Below are positions 11,923 to 25,553 of a stretch of DNA of 64,000 nt, in pieces. Origin of the DNA: Phorcus lineatus (lineage: Eukaryota; Mollusca; Gastropoda; Trochida; Trochidae); the NCBI GenBank assembly GCA_921293015.1, contig OV121096.1:12031000-12094999 (forward strand), written 5' to 3'. The first letter of the stretch is position 1. Each line of letters starts with the position of its first letter. Both the position numbers and the translations under genes were made by a program. Under the pieces are notes generated by a model that worked only from the letters and a program-made list of their open reading frames with translations, did not search any database and was not told the origin of the DNA.

Positions 11923-14614
11923 GATATATTTTATTGGATTATTTTCTTTAATTTCGCGACTTCGGTGATAAAAGGACTATCATATTCGTGCCAAAGGTAT
12001 ACTGTGAGATTATTTACTTCGCTCGTGCCTGATTGTCAGTACATACTAATATTAGGCACTCGTGTTGTTCGCATCCAATGTCATCGACACTCAGGAAATA
12101 TCCTCTTTCCAAATGAAACCAAACCTCAAACCTCTAAAACATGAACTTAAAGAATAATACTAAGTTACGCTATACATAGCTTATTGTACCCACCGGATAG
12201 TTTTCAAGGACCAGAGTCTATTCAATTTCCTTCTTTGGCACAATTAAATCAAACGTAATTTGTTCGAGATTGTAAAAGCTTGTCCTGTCAAATAATCCGT
12301 TCTTGTTTTGATTAAAAACGAAAGATATCGGGAGACAAGAACATGTTTACTGCCACTATCTAGCATCACCGTCGAAGGTAAGTGAGAATTCTCGTTAAAG
12401 GGATTTTGCAGGGTCAGTAACACGTTTTCAAAGATAAATAAAGTGATATAATTGAAACCATGATAAACGTTTCCAATTGCAAGAAAATGTTTTTAAATGA
12501 AAAGAAAGAGTTTTAAAACAATCTAACCATGATGGCTTAAGCCATGCGAATCCATTTCCCTTCCGCAAATAATTAAAGGTCACCATTGTTTTTTGCTTTA
12601 TATTTGATGATTTCCTCTACGACAACGGATACTCGAATTTGGCATTGAGATGTTTTGACTCTATAAAGATAATGCAAATGGTATAAACCAATTTTTATTG
12701 GGAAATATTTGAAGAAATAAATATTTCATTAAACGTACAACTGCCCCTCTAAATCTAGGGTTTAATGTCATTCTTATTAAGCAATTTAGCATTAATTCTA
12801 GGATCTTTACAATTTTGTGTAGGCATTGATGTTCTTGATATTGTGGACTCTTATACCTTATAAGCTGGTGTAAAGAAAATGAAATTCAGAATTATTCAAT
12901 TACAATTTATAACCATTGTACTCTACTTATAATGTGTTTGAACGTTGAGCAACTATTTTTCGGTCAAGCGGCAAGCATTTTTATTCTATATATTGAAGCT
13001 ACATTTAAGAATTAGATATTCGTTATATTTCAGAGATGAAGTGCTAATCGAATTACAAACATTCTATGTTCTGATTCTCTGCGTTCCATGTACATATGAA
13101 GCCTATGCAATAGTCGCCTAAACTTAGGTATGTGATTAATCTTTTGTCAAATTTGTATGCAAGAAAATTATAATATAGTTACAAAGTATGATTCCAATTA
13201 CCAATATATTTATAAGATTATGTACAAGCTTGGCATAGTTAAACTGTTTTGATCGTAGTTCCTTGGGTGACAGAGAATATTTTCAAAGAATTTAAAACTT
13301 GACCATAATGATAAAGACCTTGGACATTTCACCTCATCTTGTGGCGATCCTAATTGACAGGTCATTTTGCGAAGTTACTTGTGGCGTATGTGTTTCCTAA
13401 ATACATGTAGGGATCAATTGGATTTATCATTCTGGTCCTTGAAATGACATTTTAAAACCTGAATAAAGACCTCTGTTATCCTTGATGAAGATCAAAACTA
13501 ATGATCATATATCATATATATATGCATAATGCAGCTCTTGATCATTAACAAAGGAAAGATTTGAAAGGGAGATTAACGTAACGTAATCTTTGGTACCTGG
13601 TCTCTGTCATTCTTGTTTACCTGTCAGGATGACGTTTAAGAACTATGGTTAATAAACGGGAAATAGAATAACAAGAAAAAGTAAAGTACATGTTGAAATA
13701 TGATCATTACGTAGGTCATTGACAGGTGACTCCATTATTATTCGAAGGATCTCGGCTTACTAATTACATCCATGCTAAGTGTTGTTGTATTAATCTTACC
13801 TCCTCAATCAATAACTTGATAATTATATACCTGTCATTAGTTATACGATATACTCCTGGATTAGTATGAAATAGGTTGAAATAATAGCGTAGTAATTCTT
13901 TCAATTATGCGAGACCTGGACCATCAGAGAAAAGTGTGTTTACCGGTATCCATAACAACCAAAACACCCTGCAGTTTGTTCTTATCCAAAACGATAGTAT
14001 ATAATTACTTAATATGTACTAATGGATGCTCAACTAAATAAAGAAAGTGGGATATTTGATTCTAATATTAATGAATGCAGTTGCATTTAAAAGTAGTTTT
14101 GTACACTGGCATATTTTGAAGGGAATGAGGTTCTAATGGAATATTTCAGATCAGTGGTGTAAATGATGTGTAATTTAGTGTAATGGATAACAGAAAATTA
14201 CATGGCATTTTGGCCGTCTTGAATACTAATACTATATTTTCTATTGGTCCAAGACTCAGATTACAACCTACTTAATTGTTCATATAAAAGTAGCTGAATT
14301 GATAAGAATAACGTCAGATTGTACATTTTAAACTTTTGCATTTAGAAGGTGACGACATAGTAACACGTGAAAGTATTGTTCAAGTTATCAAATTACATTA
14401 CTATGACATTTTTGCTCTCATGATTTTTATCAACCCTGGGATGTATGTTTTCGTAGGAAATTAACGGCGTTCCAAAATCCTTTTCTGGACGTAACTGAAC
14501 TTTACTAACATAAAGAGTTATCATTAAACTGTTGAAGAATTTAACTTAATTCGATTGGAAATGTTGCATGCTGGCAGTTATTTTCTAGGCATTGTCACTA
14601 TTCGTGTCTCATGT
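11923..14614. other. AT-rich non-coding stretch, no gene seen
   Basis: There are no open frames of note. TATATATA-type runs occur near 13508-13525. Nothing identifiable as a gene, RNA or transposon end was seen. Confidence 0.55.
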
Positions 14615-15074
14615 TAAAGAGCCACTCCGTGATTTTCATAACATATTATTTACCTTTGATACGAACCTAAATGTCATATGTGGTGATATAAATTCAAAAC
14701 ATCTTAAATTTTCATGTCCAAAAGACATATATATATGACAAATACTGGGTTTCCACGAAAATCTACAACCAGCCTTATAAATGCACAGAGGTGTAGATAT
14801 CACGTCCAATATACATGGATACTAGTTATAAAACCTAACAAACACTATCAACTGTTTAAGATAAGCCTCCAAAATTACGTTTGACTATTTGACGCGCGCC
14901 ACTGTCCGGTTTTCGATCATAATTGCGACGTTATACCTTCATTTTGTCACTGTAAAAAAACCCAATAAGTTTTAAAATGTATAGTTTAAGTAATAGTCGA
15001 TAATTCGCGATCAAATAAAACCATTCATTAAGTTTGGCATATATGACTCCAACAACTCACGGAGTGGCTCTTTA
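14615..15074. mobile_element. MITE copy A, TA-flanked, 460 bp
   Basis: The two ends are perfect 18-bp inverted repeats: TAAAGAGCCACTCCGTGA at 14615-14632 and its reverse complement TCACGGAGTGGCTCTTTA at 15057-15074. If the outer TA is taken as the target duplication, the element runs AAGAGCC...GGCTCTT, consistent with a Tc1/mariner-type non-autonomous element. A second copy with the same ends and matching interior lies at 43500-43816, which supports a mobile family. This copy carries about 143 bp (roughly 14727-14869) that the other lacks. It has no coding capacity. Confidence 0.85.
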
Positions 15075-16367
15075 TTTCAATTTCACGTATGGTCGATTTT
15101 TACAAACGGAATGTCGTTAATCGGAATGACTGATACCTATGGAGATTCAATGTTCTCTAATTGAATTAAAATCGACAAAATTCACAATTTCAAGCATGAA
15201 CAATTTCAAAAGTAGTTTAAATAATAAAGTTCCTTAACATCGTCCTGTCTTTACAATGGTCGCCTCCTACCTGAAGTCCTTAACTCGGTTTTACAAAATC
15301 TAGACAAAAATTGTAATGTGAAATCGCAGTTGATAATCTACTAGAGACTGTCAAATAAAATGCTTGCCACATATCAGTGGTAAACTAAACCAATTTTCAA
15401 GACGATATAGCTTATAATAAGGTAGAACCATTAGTTTGAAATGTGATGTTGTCCTCTGTTTTACGTCCGTTTACAAAAAATCTTTTTTGAGATGTGCTTA
15501 CAGAACGGCTAATAAAAACGAGAAAGCTACCACCGATGCGATGCTATCACATATTTTCTAACTCTAGGGATGTATACCTAATGAGAGTTATTCGCCTCAT
15601 ATGGTACCGATGGCCAAAATTACTGGGTCTGGCTCATGGACTAAAATGGTCAAATTTAAGTAATAAACAGTTTTCAAACATTTTAACAGTCAGGTAAACA
15701 AAAGGATTCAATATCAATGATCGATTCCAGCCTAGAAAATATAACATCGATTAATTTGTAAAACAAAAACATTTATTTCCTTAACAATATTTAACTTCTC
15801 ATTTTGGTAATCTAATATCAATATGTTCATTATTGCGTGTTCTTTGTATAAGGACCTCCCAATTATTCAAAATTAACGCATCATATGGATTATTATATGG
15901 ACTTATAGTATCTCAATATTGATCATCGAGTTGGTCCTTAACTTACTGATGAGTGTATACATTTATTGATAAATAATTGTATATTTTGTAACATAACACT
16001 TACACAAGACCCCATAAATAAATAACTGTCTTATATCCGGACGATTGTTTGGATTTATTGACTATGATTATCTAATACAAACTGTCCGAACAAGTGGAAT
16101 CGTGACATATCATGCAACATGATAGAGGTAATTATGGTGTGGTAAATGTTACATCCATATCGCGTTCATTTTTCTGAACGTTTAACTTGGCCATAGTGTT
16201 GTCAAATCTAAACTCTGTCATTTAAAGGAGCATTAGAAGTTAGTTTTTTAGATAAATAAAGTGATCTAACGAAAACCAAAATTTTACAACAAGCATAAAA
16301 AGCAATTCTAAACGAACATACTTAGCTTGTGTAACCTACGTGAATCAATGTCTCCACATTAATACAT
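15075..16367. other. AT-rich non-coding stretch, no gene seen
   Basis: There is no coding signal. A short open frame at 15494-15697 has no recognisable motif and the same composition as its surroundings. Confidence 0.5.
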
Positions 16368-16662
16368 TTATATTTTGACAAGGTGATAAGTCAGCACTTC
16401 TTTCCAACAAAAGTTTAAGGTTAAGTTTAATCTTTGTTGTCTGTACATTGGGCATTCAAAAAAATAGTGATAAGAATTCTCAACAGGATGTCCACATGAA
16501 AAGCTAGGGTCACATTTTATTCCAACTTTATATAAATCAAAGTTTAAGCAACTGACTGCATAACGCATCTTGGTATGGATAATATTAAGGTTTCTTTTAC
16601 CAAATGAAAAGTATGCGGGCGCACAAGACATAGGTCTGCTTACGAAATCACGATTTCAGGAC
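16368..16662 (-). mobile_element. Decayed LINE fragment, C-terminal zinc-finger region
   Basis: The minus-strand frame (open from about 16662 to the stop at 16368) contains SRP, YFSFGKRNLNIIHTKMR, LNFDLYK and then CDPSFSCGHPVENSYHYFFEC. The signature is GKR.LN..HT.MR, then a C-x-C-G, VEN..HYFFECP.Y..QR zinc finger, the usual tail of animal LINE reverse-transcriptase proteins. It is cut at the 5' side by a stop and ends about 25 residues after the finger. It differs in wording from the relics at 10.2 and 11.5 kb and so represents a third family or lineage. Confidence 0.75.
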
Positions 16663-17381
16663 AAACTCTAGTTTTTACTCAATATCACTGTATGAAAAAT
16701 ACAGCCCAGATATGTTTACCATCGTGGCTTACAATGACTCATTGTTAAAGTAGTAAATGATTTTGCCACCCTTCATTGCACATGATGCAAGTAAGTGTGT
16801 CATTCGTGTTGAATACATAAATATCATTTCAATTGTCGTAAACAAAGAATTTTGAATTGAAATCCCTCAACATAAGTATTTTAAATTCTGTCATTATCTT
16901 TGGAGACAACGACAGAGAAGAGATGTTCATATCATTGTTAATGATGTCTCGTCACGCTGACGAAGTGGGTTTTGCAAATACATAAAGTCAAATCTTCAGA
17001 TATCTTTTAAATAGTTTAGTTATTCGAAAATAAATTATAATTTATAAAAGGGCGCTGTGGATTTAATTTCTTATTATCCTAGAAAAGGTTCAAAAAGTTA
17101 AATGAAAGTATCAATCAATGACTTTTGAAATTGTAAGTGTCAAATTACCATGTACTATCGTGTGTATTCAGATGATAATGATGAACCAATACTCTAATCA
17201 TATATAATCATTTCCGGTTCATTATAATATTAAATTGATATAAGGCCTTTTGTTAAACATAGTATCGTGATCATTACGTAACCACAACAAACAATCCAAA
17301 AGGGCATACCATGATTGCATTTAGATTGACGGCCACCGTATGATTTAAAAATAGAAACAGATCACCCGATTTCAAAGAACT

Positions 17382-17656
17382 TTGACCGCGCCCCTTAAAT
17401 TGTCTGTATCTCTACTCCCCGTTGATAGCTCGCCCGACCCCTGGGGAAATCGAGAGCGTGTTTTTGGGACCCCCGTGTACTGCGCAAGCCCCGTACAGCC
17501 GTTTCCACAGCCCATTTCTGATAGCCAAATACAGCCATATCGCGCCACAGGGTTGCCCCGAACTATTTATAGAACGGTTGTCGATTTCTCTTGGCTCTTA
17601 TTCTTTGACTGTCATGGCGGAGTAGCGGTAGCAGGGATACGCGCTTTACGGTAGGT
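17382..17656 (+). promoter_or_regulatory. Candidate core promoter and first-exon island
   Basis: This is a CpG- and GC-richer island in AT-rich DNA. A TATA-like TATTTATA lies at 17564-17571. About 30 bp downstream is a pyrimidine-rich CTCTTATTCTTTG run that could be an initiator, then an ATG GCG GAG TAG mini-frame at about 17613-17624, and a good splice-donor-like TTTACG|GTAGGT at 17651-17656. Spacing fits TATA, start site and first exon, but no coding exon follows. A 5' UTR exon of a gene that extends to the right is possible. The call is inference from motif order only. Confidence 0.25.
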
Positions 17657-17659
17657 TGG

Positions 17660-20600
17660 AACTATTCGTTTTCCGTTGTGTGAATTTGAAACTTAAGGTT
17701 GGTATTGATTCGCAATGCGAATAAGTGACCTTGCTTCGATGAGTTTTCTCAAAGTGTGTTACTTCTTGGAAGCGAAGCACTGGCATCATACCGGGATTCT
17801 GTCGTCAGCCACCGCTTCCCTCCTTAAACTTAAAGACTACAGTTGCAGGACTTGTAATGCAACGCTCTTTCAAAGTTTGTAACTTTGCTTTACGTAGATT
17901 GATATGCACTTAACCTTGCTTCAGAGTTGGGTTTTCTTCGAGCTGAATGAGATTTATGAGATTCATTCTTGTATCAAATTTCAGTTTTAACTTTGTAAAC
18001 TTTTACTTTCTGCCTGTTGAATCATAGTCCTGATGCTGATTAAGGCTATAAAAGAGTTAAGGATTTTGATGGGAATTGCGGTTTTGGGTTTATCTTTCCT
18101 AAAAAACCTCTCTCCAACGCTACGCTAGGCTTTCGCTGAACAAGCGGCTCTGGAATTTCGGGAGAAAGTCATGCACATTTTTTTCTGGTGAACTCCAAAC
18201 CGCCCGGTAGCTATTTCTTAACTGATCAAATCGTTGCCAAGGATCGGGTTTATTTTGGCTCTGTACTTGTAACGCCCTTTATTAAAGAAACAAACTAAGT
18301 AGAATATAACACTTACAATTCTTTTATATCAGATTTACTTTAAAATGAAATAAAGTAGCAAGTGATTGGTTAAGTATATGTCTTGTCAGATATAATCTTC
18401 ATAAAAGTTACGTCGAGTATTGAGAATTTAATTCTTTTAGATATATGTTCTTTTTAAAAGATACAATTTTAGTATTAATATAGTATGATGGCTATACAGA
18501 TACCTTTTCGGTTACTTTACAATATATCTTGCTTTCTGGCATTTACATGAAGGTTCAACAATTAGTTACATAAGTGCAGAATTCCTTCCAAAAAATATTC
18601 TTGTTAGTTACACAATTAAACGAGCATGCAAGACATCCGATTAGCCAATGCCTTTGTTTTTCTCTTCCACAAAAAAGTCATTATAAAACCTTGTGTCGTA
18701 TTGTAAAATAAGCTCTGATTACTGTAATAACGTTTCACCCATTTCGTTGATGACTTAGGTTGAAGATAAGCTGAACCATGATGCTAAAGTTTTGAATGGT
18801 AGTAGGATAGCGTTTCAACCCAGCCCAAGCAAAGGGTTGTAGTAATGGGAAACCTGCTGGCTTTTGGGTTCAGGAACAGTGAAAACGATAGTGGTTGGTA
18901 ATGACGGGTTCTTATCTACGGTTCGCACTGTGCGCCTACCACCAAAGTGGCATTGTTAAAATATAGGGTTTAGTTAATTCTTGTAAAGTTTTTCTCAAAT
19001 ATTTGTAAAAACACATCACATTAATTTTTTGCAAACTTGACACGCCAAGCCGTGTATCTAGGTTTTTAAATCCAATATTTAAGAATTCAGTCGATGCATT
19101 GTTACATACAATTGACGCAAAGATATTGTATTCTGGATATGAATGTAACGTTTATTAAACATTTAAATTCTTTTCGATAAAGAAATTGTCGAGATACAGT
19201 GGCGTTTTGTTTTACTGACCATTGACGTGACTTGCCACTTAAGTCATATACTCATACAGACACAGCCGTGGGAATTGTAAGATCGTTTACGTTTATGCCA
19301 GGCGAATTATTATTAACCTGATAACCAGATTCGTAAATTACGTCTTGGTTTATATAGCAGATCTTTTGCAGCATATTTGACCTTGGGTGACCTCCAAAGT
19401 TTTTTAGTTTCTGGGAAACTTTATTTGGAGCAAAATAAGTTAATAAGGGGAACCTTTCGTGGTCTGTGGTGGTTTTACGATATGATTTTTACAAATATCA
19501 TTTTGTAATAATTGGCAATTTGGACTTTGCCGGCCGATGCTTAAATTCAGGTATAATTTTGTCATTTATTGATGTATAAGTGTTTTTTATTATGAATTCT
19601 TGGACTTACTTTTCATGAAGTCAGAGTTATTGTCTGTGTATGTAGCGTTAAAGGAGGTGTCTATATATAGATGAATTATCCTTCTGAACGACTCTGAAGT
19701 CATTAAAAGTTGTAAAGAAGTTTTATGCTGTCTTGACTTTATCAAACTTTGAATCAAATTGAATCGTTTCCAATCAACAACTTTATTAATAAGCCTTTTC
19801 TCATTTTCCATATATTATTATCCACGTTTCAAATCAAATGTTACGTCTGGGATCCTTTCAATACAGAGTAAAAGCAATTTGGTTTCCAGGTTATTAATCA
19901 CAAGAACTAATCTTTGACATAAGTCCCTAAAGTGTATATAGCATATCAATTTCAATTTGGACCCACCCTCACCATGACAGAGCCAGTGTATATATCATGC
20001 TTATTTCACTATCAGTGTTGTCTTTGGCGGTCGGTGCCATTAGTTCTGCTAGACAATGGGTTATTCAACGCTATCATATCGGAAACAGTGGACCTTTGAT
20101 TACTGTAAAACCAAGATTCTCAGGGGGCGGGGTAACGAGATGATATTGACAACGGTGTCTATTGCACATGTAGTTCGACTCCCATTGGTGTCTCAAGTCT
20201 ATTCAATGTCCTATGCCGTATTTTAGTTGACCGATATTTCTGCAGAAATCAAAATTGTGTATTTTTTCTTTAGAACCAAATAATGCTTATTACTTATAAT
20301 CAAATTACCACCAAAAAAATTCATTTTTATTGTTGTGGTGTTGAAATATTAAGTTTCGAATGATTCATCGTGTCAATTAGGATAAAGAAGATTAATTAAC
20401 TTATTTTGTCATTGAATAAGTGCATAAAATGTACAAAGCAGGCTTGATTGACATTCATACTTAAGGAGTCTTACACTTTTCAATTTTGTTTTGCAATATC
20501 TATTTTCGCTAACAAAGACCCACGTTGTTTTTTGTTGTAAAGAATCCAAATTTAAAGGTAAATTTTGTTAATGATGAAATGAATCAGATCAAGTGGGTTT

Positions 20601-23600
20601 GATCTAAAAAAAACGTCTACAACGTTTCTACTTGATAACTTTAATTGATATATTTGTTTCAATTATCATGCTTAAGTATAGGCGATTTCATAAAAGGAGA
20701 AATACAATAGAATGGAAGTTCTCCTGAAAGGGGTGAATTGGTGCTTAAACAATTTATTGGTAATGCAAAGACAATGGTTCACATGACCTAGGGGTTGACC
20801 TTGAATGTGAAATGTACAAGGTCACCTATTCACTATTTTCGATGTTTAAGTCGACATTTTGTTTTTTATCAAAACAATAGTCACGACTTGAAGGGGCTTG
20901 CGCTGCAACATTGAAACTTCCGCCTCATTCAAGAGTTCTGTGCACTCGGCAACTTTTAAAACTGGGGTATGTTTATCCATGTTCGGGGCTCAAGTTCTTT
21001 GCGGTTAAGCCAGTTTGTGAATACGCAAATCTGTCAAGTCCATGTGGTTGAAATATGTTACACGTGTTTTAACGTTTAAACTGTAAAACAGGTCCGGGCA
21101 AAGAAACCATGTTTTAGGGCCCCCACAGTCATGAATAAATGAAATGATATTTTCTTTTTTAAAGTATCGTTATCATAATGTAGGTAGAAAAACTCATATT
21201 ATTCGTGTATTTAGACTAAAATATCACCAGAACAATATTTCAATTTAAACGGTTGTGCTTTCTTTTCATGATTTGTTTTATTCATCGAAATAAAAATCCC
21301 ATAGTTTTTCAGACTCTTCAAAAATAATTTTCATCCATCAAATGGTATTAAAGTTGTTTTTTCAACGAAAAGGTCACGTCAAGATTCCATTTGTTAAATT
21401 GGAAAGTTGACTTGCTCATTGCTTCAATCGGAACTATTTCAAGTAATGACCTTCAACCATGTTTTTCTACAGTCAAGCATGTTTTATGGTTAATCACTCT
21501 TAATATTGATTCTATTTCTATCTCTTCGTTCCTTAACCATAACCAAAGTTGTACTTCGGACACACCAGCTGTACATTGGTCATCGCTGAATATCAAGTCT
21601 TCATTTAATCCTCTCCGGAATCTGATTACGTCAAATTTCATTATTCGCTATCAAACTTTGACATCATTGACCATACTGGATATTGAATAATATATGGTCG
21701 CCCTACGAATTTGAGTTGTGAAAAAGTCAACTTATTCTATCATGTACTTTGTTGAAATCAGTTTTGAGGTTCTTTTTTATACGCATTACGTGTATGAATC
21801 ATAGCCATGTCTTGACCTTTATCGGAGTCCCTTTTGTCTCCTCAGGTCCATTTCATGATAAAGTTCCTGAATTGATTTAAAATCATAGATTTTCTAAAGA
21901 CTTGGCATTATGAAGTCTTGAATGGATGAGGAGTAAAAGTTCTTTTGATAGTCAACTTCTTGAATGACTTGATTGATAATGATGATGTGTAACTAAGTTT
22001 ATTTATTGAAATATCGCAGTAGGCGATCTCCAAACCTTTTTATATATAACTAAAAATCCCGAGATATCCATAAAACATGTCTAGTATAATATATTTCGCT
22101 TTCATTTATGACATACTTGCGTGCTTCATTTGGGTGTAACGAAATTAAGATGATTAATGTTGAAAACGATATAGGTAATTATAATTTGGGTACAATTCAT
22201 TTATCTACATTATATGACATTTTACATATGGTGTTGCTTAATTGTGTCACCAGCATTATGTTTATCATTTATCATGATTAAGCAGTATCTAGACAGTAGC
22301 CCAATATGTATTTATTACAACAACAGAATATCAATCATACAACATTCTATCCCAGTACAACAGCGAATGATTATAAATAATGATTCTATTTACTTCTGCG
22401 GTCGACAAGGGACCATGCATTTCATATTTATCTGTTTCCTCGCGGGTGCCATTAACATTATTCTTGTTCCGCTTATTAGTAATTTGACATGCCAACGGAA
22501 GTTAAATGGGTCACGTGATCTAAAATTAGACCACAAAGGAAATGAGGCCAACATTTGTTTGAATCGAGTCTGTTATTTCAGCCGATCTTAAAGATTCGAA
22601 AGATTTAGGGGCTTGTCTTTGACATTTCTTACTCAGAAGGAAAATAGAGAACAGATTACGAGCAACGCCTTGTTTGAAATCCCGCAGCTAGGGGCGCTTT
22701 CTGTGACGTCACCATGAAGCAGGGGGGTGGTACCTCGTACAGTCACAAACTTGTGATATTATTTTACAACCATTCTCGCCCATGATAAATATAGAAAACA
22801 CTGGGTGTTGTTGAAAAATGTTTAACATTAATATTGAAATAAAACATTGTAATAAAAGCCTCTTGAAAGGAATTATGACAGCTTTTAAAGAGTCTAAGTT
22901 ACTACAGCTAATTTTCTGCACCATTATCGTTATTGTTGTACGATATTTCTACATAATTAAAGGTTCATTGTGAGTTTGAAATGAATATATTTGAGTAATT
23001 TATCATCGGCTGAACAGTGAACATATGTAAATGTCTCACATGTAAAAGAGTTCACCATATAAGTAAAAGAGCAACTAGATAAACTATTGGAAATCATTTT
23101 TCCATTCCCAATTCTGGCAGTCTTAACACATCTATTTTAGAAACGTGTAGTGGTTAAATAGTTAAGCCCATCATTTGGTTTAAATCCGTGATTGACTCTT
23201 CTTAAAAACTATACAATTTAAACAAATACAGATAATTCAATCCGAGTTTTAGATTTGTCCACATGTCTTTAGATTTTTTGCTTGCATGACACAATTCTTT
23301 GATCAAATTGCCACAGTACACTATATTCACTTATAAATGTTCCCTCATTCTAAATTCAAATGTTCACTCCAAGAATGCCACTTATACTTACACTGATAAA
23401 GACTGTCATTCTGTGGTTTCCATGTCTTAAAGACTGTACGTATGTAGTTTCTATGTCTTTGTAAATCAATATCAATTGCCATTTCTTCTCTGCAAGTTCA
23501 TTAGAGTTCACAATTCTCTGTATTCCCTGAGTACCAGGTGCAGAGACCTACAATACTTCATTCATCTACAACAACAGCCTCACAATGTTCAAGCCGCTGC

Positions 23601-23679
23601 CTACGTGTCAGACTACTCGAACGGTGAGATTATAGCCTGTCTAAGGGTCGTCTCAATCAATATTGATATTATTTTCCGA
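17660..23679. other. Non-coding stretch with small islands, no gene seen
   Basis: It is mostly AT-rich with many stops. Less AT-rich patches occur at 17740-17830, 18760-18960 and 20090-20200. The last contains AGTTCGACTCCC, a B-box-like word, without a good A box. An open frame at 22214-22591 (125 codons) has two hydrophobic runs but no family I recognise. TGACGTCA occurs near 22703-22710. Confidence 0.45.
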
Positions 23680-23795
23680 GGAAGTGTGTCATATGACTTT
23701 TATGAAATGAGCCTGAATTTGTGTATAGCCAGAGCGAGAGCGAAGGTTACACACTAATACGCACTAGTATCGTAAAAGTCATATCACACACTTCC
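23680..23795. repeat. Long imperfect inverted repeat (25-bp arms)
   Basis: GGAAGTGTGTCATATGACTT... (23680-23704) pairs with the reverse complement of 23771-23795 at 23 of 25 positions, separated by a 66-bp spacer. This is either a small fold-back element or the core of a short MITE. The outer flanks do not show a clear target duplication. The spacer contains a CGAGAGCGA-type purine stretch. Confidence 0.75.
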
Positions 23796-25275
23796 GAGTG
23801 TAATAATTTCTTCATTCCCAATTTTATTCAGTCCGCATGGGAATATTTTTAAAAAACTACCTGCTTCCCTTGCAACGGTTCGCTATAGTGACGTCACGAA
23901 CGACAAACTTCGGTAACTCGAGCTCAAATAATCGCTGGTAGGCAAAAGTGATATTTGCACATGTGCTCATATTGAAAATATATCACCACTTATGATTGAC
24001 CACATAGGTAATGACATATAGGTATTTTCATGAAAGTTTTGTCATCTTTGTGTCAATGGCAAATTCCTTTTATCTTGAATAGTTTTTGGAATTCTTTCAA
24101 GGAAAGATTAAAAACGGTAACAAGTTTGAGTCTTTCTTCCGAGTTACTTGATTTGTGAGATTACAGAACAATCATGATCATCAATAATCAATGAATTACT
24201 TGTTTTGTCGATTTTTTTAGCAGTGTGTATGTGCATTCTTTATTCTCTCACATTCTTAGGATGAATAGATTAACTTGATATCGGTCAATTGTAGACTTCA
24301 GATGATATTATGTTGATATATAACGTATCACAAAATTTGTATCAATTATGATCAATAATGAATAATCCCACTCGTCTAATGAATAGATTAATACATAAAA
24401 ATGTCATGTTAATGTCAACATCCCTAGTTGCCATTGAAGCATAGTTTCGATAACAATCGGTTATATCAAAAGATATTGTTTGAAAAAGACAAACTTCTAT
24501 AGTGCTGTCAATTTCACTAGCTCTTATCAAACTAGTCTAACAATTAGACTGAAATAAAAATGTATCAGTTAATCAAACAAAATTTTAAAATATTAAATGA
24601 AATGAAAAGGAGACTGAAATTTCTTCATTTTCAGAAATCAAGTTCTCAAGTCTTTTATATACTTGCTTAGGCTTCTAACTTATTTCAGGGTCTGGCCTAT
24701 AGACTAGTATCAAACCTATCTCGTTAGTACGTGTATGTTTAGAGATTACATCTGACATATGTAATTTCTCGTGTTATGAAGGGCAGACTACTCCTTGTTA
24801 AGAAGTCTATGAAATGTATGTCTACGGAAATGGTCTTCCAGTTAGTTAAACAGACAGGAACAATACAATACACTGGAGCTTTTGATGAATGAAGATTAGA
24901 ACTTAACGTCTTAAGAAAGGAAGTTGCACTTAACATGGCTGGCGAACATAGAGTGGTACTTAAGTGCACTTCCATTGCTTGTGTAACCACTTAGTGATAA
25001 TTGAACATGTAAGTAAAAATACTGTCCATACATTTGCACTTGTTTGTGTTACTTGATATAAAATTTATTTTGAACTTCATTACGAACATTTAGTTAAGTT
25101 TTTCCTTATTTAGAGTTATTTTACCTTGCAAAAGAAATGTGACGAGTGTCACTATTGATATTACTTCATATCCCGTTTCTAATCGCACTTCTATCATAAC
25201 CGAGTACACATCGACAATATTTAAGCATACAATAGTGACCTGGCTTTGATATGATATGACTACCATTTCTGCTAC
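23796..25275. other. AT-rich non-coding stretch, no gene seen
   Basis: No coding, RNA or transposon signature was recognised. Open frames here begin with non-ATG codons and are background. Confidence 0.5.
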
Positions 25276-25553
25276 ATGTCAATTTCTGGTATAATGGCTT
25301 GTACTCTTAGCAAGGAAAGTAACTCTTACAACATCACTGCTTTATCAATTGTCACTATTATGTGTCACTACATGTCAATTTCTTGTATAATGGCTTGTAC
25401 TCTTAGCAAGGAAAGTAACTCTTACAACATCATTGCTTTATCAATTGTCACTATTATGTGTCACTACATGTCAATTTCTTGTATAATGGCTTGTACTCTT
25501 AGCAAGGAAAGTAACTCTTACAACATCACTGCTTTATCAATTGTCACTATTAT
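25276..25553 (+). repeat. 96-bp tandem repeat, about 2.9 copies, frame-preserving
   Basis: Three head-to-tail copies start at 25276, 25372 and 25468, each beginning ATGTCAATTTCT. The third stops at about 25553. Copies differ at only about two positions (for example CTGGT/CTTGT and ATCACT/ATCATT), so the array is recent. Because 96 is divisible by three, one frame stays open across all copies (122 codons to 25644, with a 32-residue repeat containing MACTLSKESNSYN). There is no signal peptide or family match and the composition equals the surroundings, so a minisatellite is more likely than a gene. Confidence 0.9.

Noticed and set aside
21391..21690. Overlapping plus- and minus-strand frames, considered as a LINE fragment
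   Set aside because: No reverse-transcriptase or zinc-finger motif in either translation.
22214..22591. 125-codon ATG-led plus-strand frame with hydrophobic runs
   Set aside because: AT-rich composition identical to the flanks, no recognisable domain, no promoter or splice context. Long AT-rich frames rich in Ile/Phe/Tyr arise by chance.
24856..24870. CACTGGAG word like the 6.6-kb element's terminus
   Set aside because: Only eight bases match and no partner end or subterminal repeats are present.
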